This document shows, piece by piece, positions 26,544 to 35,619 of a stretch of DNA of 64,000 nt. The stretch covers positions 310,001-374,000 of the forward strand of contig JBMNJJ010000009.1 in NCBI GenBank assembly GCA_050951605.1, given 5' to 3'. The number at the start of each line of letters is the position of its first letter. Positions within the stretch are counted from its first letter, which is position 1. The DNA is from DUTS01 sp050951605 (GTDB lineage Bacteria; Bacillota; Peptococcia; DRI-13; DTU073). A program made the position numbers and the translations under genes. The notes under the pieces are model-generated. The model did not search any database. It worked only from the letters and a program-made list of their open reading frames with translations, and was not told the DNA's origin.

Positions 26544-28448
26544 ATGCTGAACATTACGTTGAAAGATGGTTCAGTAAAACAGTATAAAGCGGGGAGTACT
26601 GTTTTGCAGATTGCCGAAGACCTTAGTAAAGGGTTAGCGAGAAATGCTTTAGTGGCTAAGTTGAATAATGAAGTGGTAGATTTATCTTTTCAAGTTTATG
26701 AGGATTGTACTTTGGAGATTTTAAATTTTGCTTCTCCTGAAGGGCAAAATGCGTATCGACACACTACTTCTCATATTTTGGCTCAGGCAGTTTTGCGACT
26801 TTTCCCCAAAACAAAACTTGCTATTGGTCCTGCTATTGCTGATGGTTTTTATTATGACTTTGATACAGAACATACTTTTACGCCTGATGACTTAGAGAAG
26901 ATAGAGGCGGAAATGAGGAAGATTATTAAAGAAAATTTACCTTTAGTTAGGAAGGAATTAAGCCGAAAAGATGCCCTGCAGTTATTTAAGGAAAAAGGTG
27001 AAATCTATAAAGTAGAGTTAATTGAGGACTTACCAAAGGATGCACAAATTTCTCTTTATGAACAAGGAGAGTTCATTGACTTATGTGCCGGACCTCATTT
27101 GCCCAGTACAGGGAAAATAAAGGCTGTTAAATTGATGAGTCTTGCCGGTGCCTATTGGCGGGGTAATGAGAAGAATAAGATGTTACAGCGTATTTATGGT
27201 ACTTCTTTTCCTAAAAAATCTGCCTTGGACGAGCATTTGTTTCGTTTAGAAGAGGCGAAGAAAAGAGACCATCGCAAATTAGGGCAGGAGTTAAAGCTTT
27301 TTACGGTGATGGAAGAAGGACCCGGTTTTCCTTTTTTCTATCCTAAAGGGATGGTGCTGAGAAATGAATTAGAAAACTATTGGCGACAGGTTCACCGCGA
27401 ATGGGGTTATCAGGAAATTAAGACTCCGCTTATTTTAAATCGTCAACTTTGGGAACGGTCGGGACATTGGTATCATTATCGGGAGAATATGTATACCACT
27501 GTTATTGATGAAGAAGACTATGCGATTAAGCCGATGAACTGTCCTGGGTCGATGCTTGTTTATAATTCTGAATTGCATAGTTATCGTGATTTTCCCATTC
27601 GCACAGCCGAATTAGGTTTGGTACACAGACATGAATTGTCGGGTGCTCTGCATGGCTTGATGCGGGTGCGTAGTTTTACTCAGGACGATGCCCATATTTT
27701 TATGCTACCGGAGCAGATTACGGAAGAGATTAAAGGTGTCATTGATTTAGTGGATTCTGTTTATAAGCTGTTTGGTTTTGAGTATCATGTAGAGCTTTCG
27801 ACTAAGCCGGAAAAGGCAATGGGTTCTGCTGAGGAGTGGGAGATGGCGACTAATGCTTTAGAAAAAGCTCTGCAGGAAAAGGGCATGGACTATAAAATAA
27901 ATCCTGGTGATGGGGCATTTTATGGACCGAAGATAGATTTCCATTTACGGGATTCTCTTGGTCGGACGTGGCAGTGTGGGACGATTCAATTGGATTTTCA
28001 GATGCCGGAGAAATTTGACCTTACTTATGTAGGGGAAGATGGACAGAAGCATCGCCCTGTCATGATTCATCGCGTTGCTTTTGGTAGTATTGAACGTTTT
28101 ATCGGAATCTTGACCGAGCACTATGCCGGAGCGTTTCCTACTTGGTTGGCACCGGTTCAGGTTAAGGTGCTTCCAATTACGGAACGACAACATACTTATG
28201 CTCAGAAGTTAGCTGATGACCTTTTTAAGGAAGGGATTCGTGTAGAGGTAGATGAGCGTAGTGAAAAAATCGGTTATAAAATCAGAGAGGCACAGTTGGA
28301 GAAGATTCCTTATATGCTTGTTGTCGGAGATAAGGAAATGGAAGAAGGTACAGTTGCTTTGCGTACCAGAAAAGAGGGCGACCAAGGTACGGTTGATTTC
28401 GGTGAGTTTAAAAAGGTACTTCAGGTAGAAATAGAGAAAAAACAATAG
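26544..28448 (+). CDS. thrS: Threonyl-tRNA synthetase
   Basis: 634 residues with the full class II ThrRS architecture: TGS domain (1-62), editing domain with HTTSHILAQAVLRLF and CAGPHLP, catalytic core with MNCPGSMLVY and RTAELGLVHRHE, and a C-terminal anticodon-binding domain. The zinc ligands Cys, His and His lie in the core (CPGS, LVHRHE region and HRVAFGS). Start ATG 26544 follows GGAGGG. It lies downstream of ytxC as in Bacillus, but with DUF445, CheX/CheY, PHP and DUF89 genes in between. Confidence 0.97.
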   Translation: MLNITLKDGSVKQYKAGSTVLQIAEDLSKGLARNALVAKLNNEVVDLSFQVYEDCTLEILNFASPEGQNAYRHTTSHILAQAVLRLFPKTKLAIGPAIADGFYYDFDTEHTFTPDDLEKIEAEMRKIIKENLPLVRKELSRKDALQLFKEKGEIYKVELIEDLPKDAQISLYEQGEFIDLCAGPHLPSTGKIKAVKLMSLAGAYWRGNEKNKMLQRIYGTSFPKKSALDEHLFRLEEAKKRDHRKLGQELKLFTVMEEGPGFPFFYPKGMVLRNELENYWRQVHREWGYQEIKTPLILNRQLWERSGHWYHYRENMYTTVIDEEDYAIKPMNCPGSMLVYNSELHSYRDFPIRTAELGLVHRHELSGALHGLMRVRSFTQDDAHIFMLPEQITEEIKGVIDLVDSVYKLFGFEYHVELSTKPEKAMGSAEEWEMATNALEKALQEKGMDYKINPGDGAFYGPKIDFHLRDSLGRTWQCGTIQLDFQMPEKFDLTYVGEDGQKHRPVMIHRVAFGSIERFIGILTEHYAGAFPTWLAPVQVKVLPITERQHTYAQKLADDLFKEGIRVEVDERSEKIGYKIREAQLEKIPYMLVVGDKEMEEGTVALRTRKEGDQGTVDFGEFKKVLQVEIEKKQ

Positions 28449-28550
28449 TGATAAACAAATTTACGAATTGGTTTCTAATAGATAAAAAGGATAATATGTG
28501 GTAAAATAAATATAGTTAAAATAATATGTTTATTGAAAATAGGTGATCTT

Positions 28551-29090
28551 ATGGAATCATTGGAAAGATTAAAAAGGTCATTAGAGAATAGGGCAGAAGT
28601 GAATAGTAGCGGGGCGGAGAAAGATTTTAAAACAAGGCAGGAAGAAGCCAAGAGTCAATTATTCAGAAGTATAGATAAATGGCTTGTTCCATATAAATCC
28701 GGGCAGGGTGTATTACAGAATAGAAATCAGTGTGGCGCGGAAAAGGATGTTATAGAACGGCAAATAAATATTTATAAAAAGGAGTTACGAGAGATATTTT
28801 CAGATAAAGAACTTTTTCTTTTAAGGTATAAATTACATCAGAAGGCGGATTTGCGTTGTGAGTTTAGAGAGAAGAGGGGACATTTACCCTTGAAAAAATT
28901 AGAAAAACTATTGGAGCTTGAACGTCAAACATCAAGTGATAAAGGACGCCAATTCATAAAGGTTTGTCAGAGGTTAGGGCTCATAGAATTACGCAAGCCA
29001 CTAAAGGAGCATGAAAAGATTTCCCAAAGAGAAAGTGGGTCTAATAATACAAAGGGGCATCAAGAGCGATCAGCTGGGATCCCTCGGTAA
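28551..29090 (+). CDS. Hypothetical basic protein of unknown function
   Basis: 179 residues, very rich in K, R and E, with no signal peptide or membrane segment. A central part (KDVIERQINIYKKELREIF then SDKELFLLRYKLHQKADLR) looks helical and could be a coiled coil; the last 35 residues are polar and probably disordered. I recognise no family. ATG 28551 has AGGTGA four bases upstream; a TTG at 28533 would add six residues. It lies alone between thrS and the infC promoter, without a clear terminator on either side. Confidence 0.55.
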   Translation: MESLERLKRSLENRAEVNSSGAEKDFKTRQEEAKSQLFRSIDKWLVPYKSGQGVLQNRNQCGAEKDVIERQINIYKKELREIFSDKELFLLRYKLHQKADLRCEFREKRGHLPLKKLEKLLELERQTSSDKGRQFIKVCQRLGLIELRKPLKEHEKISQRESGSNNTKGHQERSAGIPR

Positions 29091-29147
29091 AGAGGCGGTT
29101 AAAGGAAAAACCAATGTCCCTAGTCGATAATATTATGTAATTTAAAA

Positions 29148-29176
29148 TTGACAGGATTAAAAATCCTTGTTATAAT
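29148..29176 (+). promoter_or_regulatory. Consensus promoter of the infC-rpmI-rplT operon
   Basis: TTGACA at 29148-29153 and TATAAT at 29171-29176, 17-base spacer. Confidence 0.9.
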
Positions 29177-29182
29177 AACAAG

Positions 29183-29316
29183 GTAAAAAAAGATAGAGAA
29201 ATAAGTAGAAGCCGTCCGCTTCTCACCTTACGGCAAGTTAGCTGGTAAGGTTAAAAACAAAAACACAGGAAGAGTCGTTGTTTAAAGGCGGATGGTAAAT
29301 ATCTGCCTTTTTTATT
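29183..29316 (+). promoter_or_regulatory. Ribosomal protein L20 leader
   Basis: Upstream of infC-rpmI-rplT, the leader contains a GAAGC/GCTTC hairpin followed by TCACCTTACGGC and a pairing AAGGTT, as in Firmicutes L20 leaders. It ends in a terminator: 29284-29292 pairs with 29302-29310 and runs into TTTATTT. In known cases L20 binds the leader and causes early termination. Confidence 0.75.
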
Positions 29317-29346
29317 TATAAGGCAAAAATTTGGAGGTGTAGAGTT

Positions 29347-29853
29347 ATAAGTAAAGAGTTACGTGTAAATGAGAAGATTAGGAGTAGAGAGGTTCGCTTA
29401 GTTAGTGAAAAGGGTGAGCAATTAGGGATTATGTCTCCTAAAGAAGCTGTGCAAATAGCTTTAAACAGAGGATTAGATTTAGTAGAAGTTGCCCCTAATG
29501 CGAAGCCCCCGGTGTGCAAAATTATGGATATCGGGAGATATAAATACGAGCAAAGTAAGCGAGAAAGGGAAGCACGTAAAAAACAGCGTGTGATTAATGT
29601 GAAAGAAGTAAAGTTACGCCCTAATATTGAAACACATGACTTTCAGGTTAAAACAAGAAATGCAATTCGTTTTTTGAAGGGTGGAGATAAGGTTAAGGTC
29701 ACGATTATGTTTAGAGGTCGTGAAGTATCTCATCCTGAATTAGGGCGTGAGCTTCTGGAAAGAGTTGTGGAAATGGTTAGTGAATATGCTATAGTAGAAA
29801 AACATCCTAAATTAGAAGGTAGAAATATGACCATGTTTTTATCTCCGAAATAG
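29347..29853 (+). CDS. infC: Translation initiation factor IF-3, starting at an AUA codon
   Basis: 168 residues, full IF-3. The N-terminal domain begins [18 protein letters not shown] and the C-terminal domain carries [15 protein letters not shown] and [16 protein letters not shown], so the family's complete length is covered. The first in-frame ATG is at 29431, far inside the N-domain. Upstream of it the only start-like codon at the proper place is ATA 29347, seven bases after GGAGGTG. Rare AUU or AUA starts are typical of infC because IF-3 rejects them and so limits its own synthesis. The factor binds the 30S subunit and checks start codons. Confidence 0.93.
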   Translation: MSKELRVNEKIRSREVRLVSEKGEQLGIMSPKEAVQIALNRGLDLVEVAPNAKPPVCKIMDIGRYKYEQSKREREARKKQRVINVKEVKLRPNIETHDFQVKTRNAIRFLKGGDKVKVTIMFRGREVSHPELGRELLERVVEMVSEYAIVEKHPKLEGRNMTMFLSPK

Positions 29854-29883
29854 GATTAAAGTTAGAGAGGGGGATATATTCTT

Positions 29884-30081
29884 ATGCCAAAAATGAAAAC
29901 GCATCGTGGTGCGGCAAAGCGTTTTAAAGTTACGGCAACTGGTAAAATTAAAAGGTATCATGCTTTTAGAAGTCATATTTTAACTAAAAAGTCCACAAAG
30001 AGAAAGCGCAATCTTAGAAAAGCTGCGATAATGAGTGATCCGGATGCTAAACGTATTAGTAAATTAATTCCTTATAAGTAA
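29884..30081 (+). CDS. rpmI: Ribosomal protein L35
   Basis: 65 residues, strongly basic, with the family start [16 protein letters not shown] and a [12 protein letters not shown] core. It lies 30 bases after infC and 33 before rplT in the conserved infC-rpmI-rplT order. Start ATG 29884 follows GAGAGGGGG. Confidence 0.98.
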   Translation: MPKMKTHRGAAKRFKVTATGKIKRYHAFRSHILTKKSTKRKRNLRKAAIMSDPDAKRISKLIPYK

Positions 30082-30114
30082 AAAAGGTTTTGAATAAAGA
30101 AGGAGGTTTTTATC

Positions 30115-30468
30115 ATGTCCAGGGTAAAAGCTGGGGTTACTGCCCAGCGTAGACATAAAAAGGTGCTTAAATTGGCTAAAGGCTATCGCGGCGCTAAATC
30201 TAAATTATATCGGCCAGCTAACGAACAGGTAATGAAGTCTTTAAAATATGCTTATGCACATCGTAAAAAGCGTAAAGGGGATTTTCGTAAGTTATGGATT
30301 ACGAGAATAAATGCGGCTACACGCCTTAAGGGAATGTCTTATAGTCGTTTTATTTGTGGTTTAAAGAATGCCGGTGTGAAGATTAACCGAAAAGTTTTAG
30401 CTGACCTAGCTGTTAATGATAGTAATACCTTTAACCAGTTGGTTGAAGTGGCTAAAAAAAATGTTTAA
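30115..30468 (+). CDS. rplT: Ribosomal protein L20
   Basis: 117 residues with the L20 signatures [18 protein letters not shown] and [12 protein letters not shown]. It assembles early on 23S rRNA and is the likely repressor acting on the leader upstream of infC. Start ATG 30115 follows AAGGAGG. Confidence 0.98.
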   Translation: MSRVKAGVTAQRRHKKVLKLAKGYRGAKSKLYRPANEQVMKSLKYAYAHRKKRKGDFRKLWITRINAATRLKGMSYSRFICGLKNAGVKINRKVLADLAVNDSNTFNQLVEVAKKNV

Positions 30469-30489
30469 ATTTTTAACATGAGGGAAAAG

Positions 30490-31302
30490 ATGGAGATAAT
30501 ATCTTCGCGACAAAATCCTTTGCTTAAAGAAAGGTGTAAATTGCAACAAAAAAAGTTCCGTGAGAAATCAGGGCTTTTTTTGATTGAAGGCATAAGATTA
30601 GTAGAAGAGGCTGTAAAGGCCGGTTGTTTAGAAGAGGTTTTTGTAGAAGAAACTTTGTTTAGCTCAAAACGAGGTCAAGAATTGTTCAGGCAAATAGAAA
30701 AAAATTCTGTGCGCTGTTTTCAAGTGAGAAAAGAAGTATTTAAAGCATTATCTGAGACTGAATCACCTCAAAGTATTATTGGTGTTGTCAGACAACAAAA
30801 ATTTTCTTGGACGGACCTCAAGATAAAAAATGGCTTAATTCTAATTCTTGATAGTTTACAGGACCCGGGAAATTTAGGGACAATTTGGCGTACGGCTTGG
30901 GCAGTAGGTGTTGATGTTCTTTTTTGTTTACCGGGTACGGTAGACCCTTATAATAGTAAAACAATTCGTGCTTCCATGGGTGGAGTATTTCATCTTCCGG
31001 TAGTAGTAGATGTAGATTGGTTTTCTTTACATCAATGGTGTAAGCGTGAAGGTTTTCAACTTGTGGCCGGTGATTTACAGGCTAGGCAAAGTCATTTTGC
31101 GATTAATTATGCGGAAAAAGTAGCTTTGTTAATAGGGAATGAAGGACGGGGCTTTCTTACTATTCGACCGGAAGATGTAGAGGTGAAGGTAAAAATTCCT
31201 TTAAAGTGCGGGGCGGAATCACTTAATGCAGCTGTTGCTTGCGGAATTCTTACTTACGAAATTCTTAGACAAAGAAGCTCTGCTAATGCTTGTCATTATT
31301 AG
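30490..31302 (+). CDS. SpoU/TrmH-family 23S rRNA 2'-O-methyltransferase (YsgA-like)
   Basis: 270 residues. An N-terminal L30e-like RNA-binding part (SRQNPLLKERCKLQQKKFR, IEGIRLVEEA) precedes the knotted SPOUT domain with motif 1 (LDSLQDPGNLGTIWRTA), motif 2 (LLIGNEGRGF) and motif 3 (IPLKCGAESLNAAVACGIL). It methylates a ribose in rRNA using S-adenosylmethionine. Being placed after rplT and before pheS matches the ysgA position in Firmicutes. ATG 30490 follows GAGGG; ATG 30478 is an alternative that adds four residues. Confidence 0.88.
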   Translation: MEIISSRQNPLLKERCKLQQKKFREKSGLFLIEGIRLVEEAVKAGCLEEVFVEETLFSSKRGQELFRQIEKNSVRCFQVRKEVFKALSETESPQSIIGVVRQQKFSWTDLKIKNGLILILDSLQDPGNLGTIWRTAWAVGVDVLFCLPGTVDPYNSKTIRASMGGVFHLPVVVDVDWFSLHQWCKREGFQLVAGDLQARQSHFAINYAEKVALLIGNEGRGFLTIRPEDVEVKVKIPLKCGAESLNAAVACGILTYEILRQRSSANACHY

Positions 31303-31319
31303 GATAGTTGTGATATAAT
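31290..31319 (+). promoter_or_regulatory. Promoter of pheST, inside the end of the methyltransferase gene
   Basis: TTGTCA at 31290-31295 and TATAAT at 31314-31319, 18-base spacer, straddling the preceding stop codon. Confidence 0.65.
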
Positions 31320-31339
31320 TTTGTTTTAAAGGGTAAAAA

Positions 31340-31643
31340 CAATAATAACAATGAACGGGAGCCCATAAGAATCTTAAACAGGGAATAAGGTCGAGACTGA
31401 AAGCCTTATAATTAAGATGAGGTGATGAGTGGTTTCACCCGGGAGTTGCTAGATTGAACCGGTTATTATTAGTAGGTCTAGTCGGTGCCAACCGTTAGAA
31501 GGCAGGTAAGTGAATCCAAAAACTTAGAGTTATTAGGGAGATTTTTAGTCATCCTTAAAGTAGTTCTAAGAAAGTGATTAAAGTGGGTGGTACCGCGGAA
31601 GTGTAGCTTTCGTCCCTTCAATAAAGAGACGAAGGCTTTTTTA
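31340..31643 (+). promoter_or_regulatory. T-box leader for phenylalanine
   Basis: The T-box core GGGTGGTACCGCGG is at 31585-31598, and the terminator follows (31605-31614 with 31628-31637, then T6). In stem I a TTC followed by A within GGTTTCACCC (about 31433-31442) is the likely Phe specifier, matching pheS downstream and tRNA-Phe GAA at 1.4 kb. Uncharged tRNA would stabilise the antiterminator and switch on pheST. Confidence 0.93.
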
Positions 31644-31687
31644 TTTGTTAAGCTGTTCTGAATTTTTATTTATAAGGAGGTTAGGAA

Positions 31688-32710
31688 ATGCGAGAGCAAT
31701 TATGTTTATTAAAAGAAAAAGCAGAAAAAGAATTGTGTCAATGTAAAAGGCTGGATGACTTAAATGAATTTAGAGTTAAATATATGGGGAAAAAAGGTGA
31801 ACTTACTAAGATTCTGCGAGGTATGGGCAAACTACCGGTAAAAGAACGACCTGTAATGGGTCAGTTAGCTAATGAAATTAGAGACAGCTTGGAAGTTAAA
31901 TTAGCTGACCTTACGGAAAAGATGAAAAGAAAAGAAATGGAACAGTCTCTTTTAGCTGAAAAAATCGACGTTACTCTACCGGGAATTTGCCCGGAAATGG
32001 GTAGACAGCATCCTTTGAGCTTAGTAATTGAGGAGATTGAGGAAATCTTTATGGGCATGGGTTTTACAATTGAAGAAGGACCGGAAATAGAGTTGGATTA
32101 TTATAATTTTGAGGCTTTAAATATTCCTAAGGACCATCCGGCAAGAGAAATGCAAGATTCTTTTTATATTTCGCCGGAAGTTCTTTTGCGTACACATACT
32201 TCTCCTGTACAGGCGCGGACAATGGAAAAAATGAGACCTCACCTTCCGGTGAAAATAATCGTTCCGGGAAAGGTTTATCGTCGTGACGATGATGCTACTC
32301 ATTCTCCTATGTTTCATCAGGTAGAAGGATTACTTATTGATAAAGTTGTTCGTTTTAGTGATTTAAAAGGAGTCTTATTAAATTTTGCTCAACAGATGTT
32401 TGGTGCAGACCAGAAAATCCGCTTACGCCCTAGTTTTTTCCCTTTTACTGAACCTAGTACAGAAGTAGATATTTCCTGTGTAATGTGTAAAGGGACCGGG
32501 TGTAGAACCTGTGGTCAAACAGGATGGTTAGAAGTTTTAGGTGCGGGTATGGTTCATCCTCGTGTTTTGGAAATGGGTGGTTATAATCCGGAAGAGGTGA
32601 GCGGTTTTGCTTTCGGGATGGGTGTAGAAAGGATCGCTATGCTTAAGTATGGGATTGATGACCTGAGATTGCTTTTTGAAAATAATGTGCGTTTTTTACG
32701 CCAGTTTTAG
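31688..32710 (+). CDS. pheS: Phenylalanyl-tRNA synthetase alpha subunit
   Basis: 340 residues. The N-terminal coiled coil that touches tRNA is followed by the class II core: motif 2 [20 protein letters not shown], and motif 3 [17 protein letters not shown]. An insert with [17 protein letters not shown] may bind zinc, as in many bacterial PheS proteins. It forms the (alpha-beta)2 enzyme with PheT, whose gene starts 15 bases later. Start ATG 31688 follows AAGGAGG. Confidence 0.98.
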   Translation: MREQLCLLKEKAEKELCQCKRLDDLNEFRVKYMGKKGELTKILRGMGKLPVKERPVMGQLANEIRDSLEVKLADLTEKMKRKEMEQSLLAEKIDVTLPGICPEMGRQHPLSLVIEEIEEIFMGMGFTIEEGPEIELDYYNFEALNIPKDHPAREMQDSFYISPEVLLRTHTSPVQARTMEKMRPHLPVKIIVPGKVYRRDDDATHSPMFHQVEGLLIDKVVRFSDLKGVLLNFAQQMFGADQKIRLRPSFFPFTEPSTEVDISCVMCKGTGCRTCGQTGWLEVLGAGMVHPRVLEMGGYNPEEVSGFAFGMGVERIAMLKYGIDDLRLLFENNVRFLRQF

Positions 32711-32724
32711 GAGGTTGCTAAGAG

Positions 32725-35169
32725 ATGCTTGTTTCATGGAAATGGTTGAATGAATTAGTAGAAATAAAAAAGACGCCTGAAGAAGTAGCGACTCTTTTAA
32801 CGATGTCGGGAATTGAAGTAGAAAGAATAACATTCGGGCAGATAGACTCAGTTAATCTTAAAGTAGGGCTGCTTAATGAAATAACAAAACATCCTCAAGC
32901 AGATAAATTAGTTATTTGTCGTGTAGAAATTGGGGATGGAGAAGAAAGGACGATTGTCACCGGTGCTTCTAATGTTGTGGTGGGGCAAAAGGTACCTGTA
33001 GCTTTACCGGGAGCTGTTTTAGCTGATGGTAAAAAAATCGAAAAAGCTGTTTTAAGAGGAGTCATGTCTGAAGGAATGCTATGTTCTGCCGCAGAATTAG
33101 GCATGGATGTGGAGAAAATACCTGCTGAACAAAAAAAGGGAATTTATATTCTGCCGGATACTGTTTCCGTAGGGGATAATGTGGTCGAGGTTCTCAATTT
33201 GGATGACGTTGTCTTAGAATTGGAGCTTACACCAAATCGTGCTGATTGTTTAGGGATGTTGAATATAGCACGAGAAGTTGCCGCTCTTACCGGGAGTAAA
33301 TTAAAATTACCTTTGGTCAAAGGTTCTGAGGAAGGGCATGAATGTGCACAAATGGCACATGTAAATATTGAGGCCGAAGACTTATGTAAAAGATATGTGG
33401 CCAGGGTGATTAAGGATATTCAGATTGCGCCCTCTCCTCTTTGGCTACAGTTAAGGTTGATGGCTGTGGGAGTAAGACCGATTAATAATGTGGTTGATGT
33501 TACCAATTATGTGATGATGGAAATGGGGCAGCCTTTGCATGCTTTTGATTATGATTGTGTGCAAGAAAAGAAGATTATAGTGCGAAAGGCTAGGGCAAAT
33601 GAAGAACTTGTTACTTTGGATGACCAGTTAAGAAAATTGAGCCCTGAAATGTTAATTATTGCCGATACCGAAAAGCCGATAGCTATAGCCGGTGTGATGG
33701 GTGGATTGGAGACAGAAGTAACAACGCAAACAAAAACAATTTTGTTGGAAGCTGCCTTTTTTAATGGAGCGAGTGTACGTCGCACTTCTCGCGCTTTAGG
33801 CTTGCGTTCGGAAGCTTCTTTGCGTTTTGAAAAAGGGGTTGATGTGGAGCAGGTACGGTTAGCTGCAGATCGTGCAGTACAGCTTTTACAGGAGATAGGA
33901 GCAGGTACTCCGATAGAAGGATGTGTAGATTGTTATCCTGTACAGGAAGAAAGACGACCGATAAAATTACGGATTGAGAAAGTTAATCAAGTTTTAGGGA
34001 CTGCTTTGCCTCTCGAAACAATGGAAGAAATATTAAAGACCCTGCAAATAAAGGTTGTGGAAAAAAATAAAGAAGGATGGCTATTTTTACCGCCTTCATA
34101 TCGTCGTGACTTAGTGTATGAAGTAGATTTGATTGAGGAAATTGCGCGCCTTTATGACTATGATAAGATTCAGACCACCTTGCCCGAGGGTGTGACAACT
34201 CAAGGGAGAAGAACCGTTGAACAAAAATTACGTTATAAATTAAGAAAAATAATGGTTAGGCAAGGTTTGTTTGAGGTCTTAAATTATAGTTTTATTAATC
34301 CTCAGCAACTCGGTTTTTTAGGTATACCGAAAGAACATTCTTGGCGGGAAGTTGTAACTATTCAAAATCCTCTTTCTGAAGAACAGGGCATTATGCGGAC
34401 TACTTTATTGCCGGGTCTTTTAAGTACAGTACAAAGGAATGTTAACAACCGTAATAAAAATTTAAAGTTCTTTGAATTAGGGAAGGTTTATTTTGCACAT
34501 GGTTTTCCGGCAGAGAAAAAACTGCCGACGGAGAAATGGATGTTAGCTGCTGTTTCTACAGGGAAAAAAGAAAAGTCTTGGGCTTATGAGGCGGAAAAAT
34601 ATGACTTTTATTATCTCAAGGGCGTTGTGGAAAACCTTATGGAAGGATTAGGGTATACAGCAAGTGACCTGGTTTGGGAAGTTGTTACTGATTTGCCGGG
34701 TTTTCATCCTAGTCGTACGGTATTAATTAAATTTAATGGTAAAAAAATAGGTGTTTTAGGTGAGATTCATCCTTTAGTTTTGGAAAAATATGAAATAGAA
34801 CAAAGGGTTGCGGTGTTGAACATAGATGTAGAAAAGTTATGGGCGGAGGAAGTTGAGCGAAAAACTTTTGTGGCCCCACTTACTAAATATCCGGCAGTTA
34901 CTAGGGATTTAGCGATTGTGGTCCCGGAAGAAGTGGTGGCAGGTGCCGTGAATCGGCTGATTAAGAAGCAGGGGGGCGATTGGCTGCAGGAGGTCAGACT
35001 TTTTGATTTGTATCGTGGCGAACAAATTCAGGAAGGGTACAAAAGTCTTGCTTTTTCTTTGACTTGGCAAGCACCACATAAAACGTTAACTGATGAAGAA
35101 GTTAATAATTTACACCAGAAGATTGAAGATGCTTTACAAAAGGAGTTTAATGCTGATTTACGTCATTAG
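32725..35169 (+). CDS. pheT: Phenylalanyl-tRNA synthetase beta subunit
   Basis: 814 residues with all domains: N-terminal tRNA-binding (EMAP-like) fold, B3/B4 editing region with PNRADCLGMLNIARE, B5, the catalytic-like core and the C-terminal anticodon-binding FDX domain (KYPAVTRDLAIVV). The RPINNVVDVTNYVMMEMGQP block is fully conserved. Start ATG 32725 follows AGGAGG. Confidence 0.98.
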   Translation: MLVSWKWLNELVEIKKTPEEVATLLTMSGIEVERITFGQIDSVNLKVGLLNEITKHPQADKLVICRVEIGDGEERTIVTGASNVVVGQKVPVALPGAVLADGKKIEKAVLRGVMSEGMLCSAAELGMDVEKIPAEQKKGIYILPDTVSVGDNVVEVLNLDDVVLELELTPNRADCLGMLNIAREVAALTGSKLKLPLVKGSEEGHECAQMAHVNIEAEDLCKRYVARVIKDIQIAPSPLWLQLRLMAVGVRPINNVVDVTNYVMMEMGQPLHAFDYDCVQEKKIIVRKARANEELVTLDDQLRKLSPEMLIIADTEKPIAIAGVMGGLETEVTTQTKTILLEAAFFNGASVRRTSRALGLRSEASLRFEKGVDVEQVRLAADRAVQLLQEIGAGTPIEGCVDCYPVQEERRPIKLRIEKVNQVLGTALPLETMEEILKTLQIKVVEKNKEGWLFLPPSYRRDLVYEVDLIEEIARLYDYDKIQTTLPEGVTTQGRRTVEQKLRYKLRKIMVRQGLFEVLNYSFINPQQLGFLGIPKEHSWREVVTIQNPLSEEQGIMRTTLLPGLLSTVQRNVNNRNKNLKFFELGKVYFAHGFPAEKKLPTEKWMLAAVSTGKKEKSWAYEAEKYDFYYLKGVVENLMEGLGYTASDLVWEVVTDLPGFHPSRTVLIKFNGKKIGVLGEIHPLVLEKYEIEQRVAVLNIDVEKLWAEEVERKTFVAPLTKYPAVTRDLAIVVPEEVVAGAVNRLIKKQGGDWLQEVRLFDLYRGEQIQEGYKSLAFSLTWQAPHKTLTDEEVNNLHQKIEDALQKEFNADLRH

Positions 35170-35288
35170 ACAGAGAAAAAAAGCAGCTAGTAAAAATTAG
35201 GTCATATATGCAGGAATTTTTTGTTTCATTCACGAAAGAAGATAAAAGATCTGATTCTCTTTTCTAAGGGAGTAGGGGGGTTCCAAAA

Positions 35289-35582
35289 ATGAAACAAAAA
35301 GAAAGAAAGAAAGAAAAAGAAAGAAAGAATAAGCTTAATGTGATGATTTTTGATGAGGAGTATATAATTAAAGGTAATGCTGACCAAGACCACATTAAAA
35401 AAATTGCTGCTTTTGTTGATAAAAAGATGGAACAAATTTCTAATACAAATTCTTTTCTTTCTACTAAACAGCTTGCTGTTTTAGTTGCTTTAAATGTAGC
35501 GGATGAGTTGTTACGATTACGCGAAGACTATGATGAATTAATTAAAATATTGAATGGGTTGCATGAGGTTAAGAAGAAATAG
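35289..35582 (+). CDS. zapA: Cell division protein ZapA
   Basis: 97 residues. The core from about residue 15 (NKLNVMIFDEEYIIKGNA, then KIAAFVDKKMEQI and VLVALNVADELLRL) is the ZapA FtsZ-ring regulator, with a C-terminal coiled coil. The first 14 residues are almost only K, E and R and come from a purine tract of AAAGA-like units at 35289-35332. That extension is probably slippage-derived. Start ATG 35289 follows a GGGGGG stretch. zapA next to pheT is the common Firmicutes arrangement. Confidence 0.9.
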   Translation: MKQKERKKEKERKNKLNVMIFDEEYIIKGNADQDHIKKIAAFVDKKMEQISNTNSFLSTKQLAVLVALNVADELLRLREDYDELIKILNGLHEVKKK

Positions 35583-35619
35583 GATAAACTATAGATAAAA
35601 TCAGAGGAGGTTCTATCGA

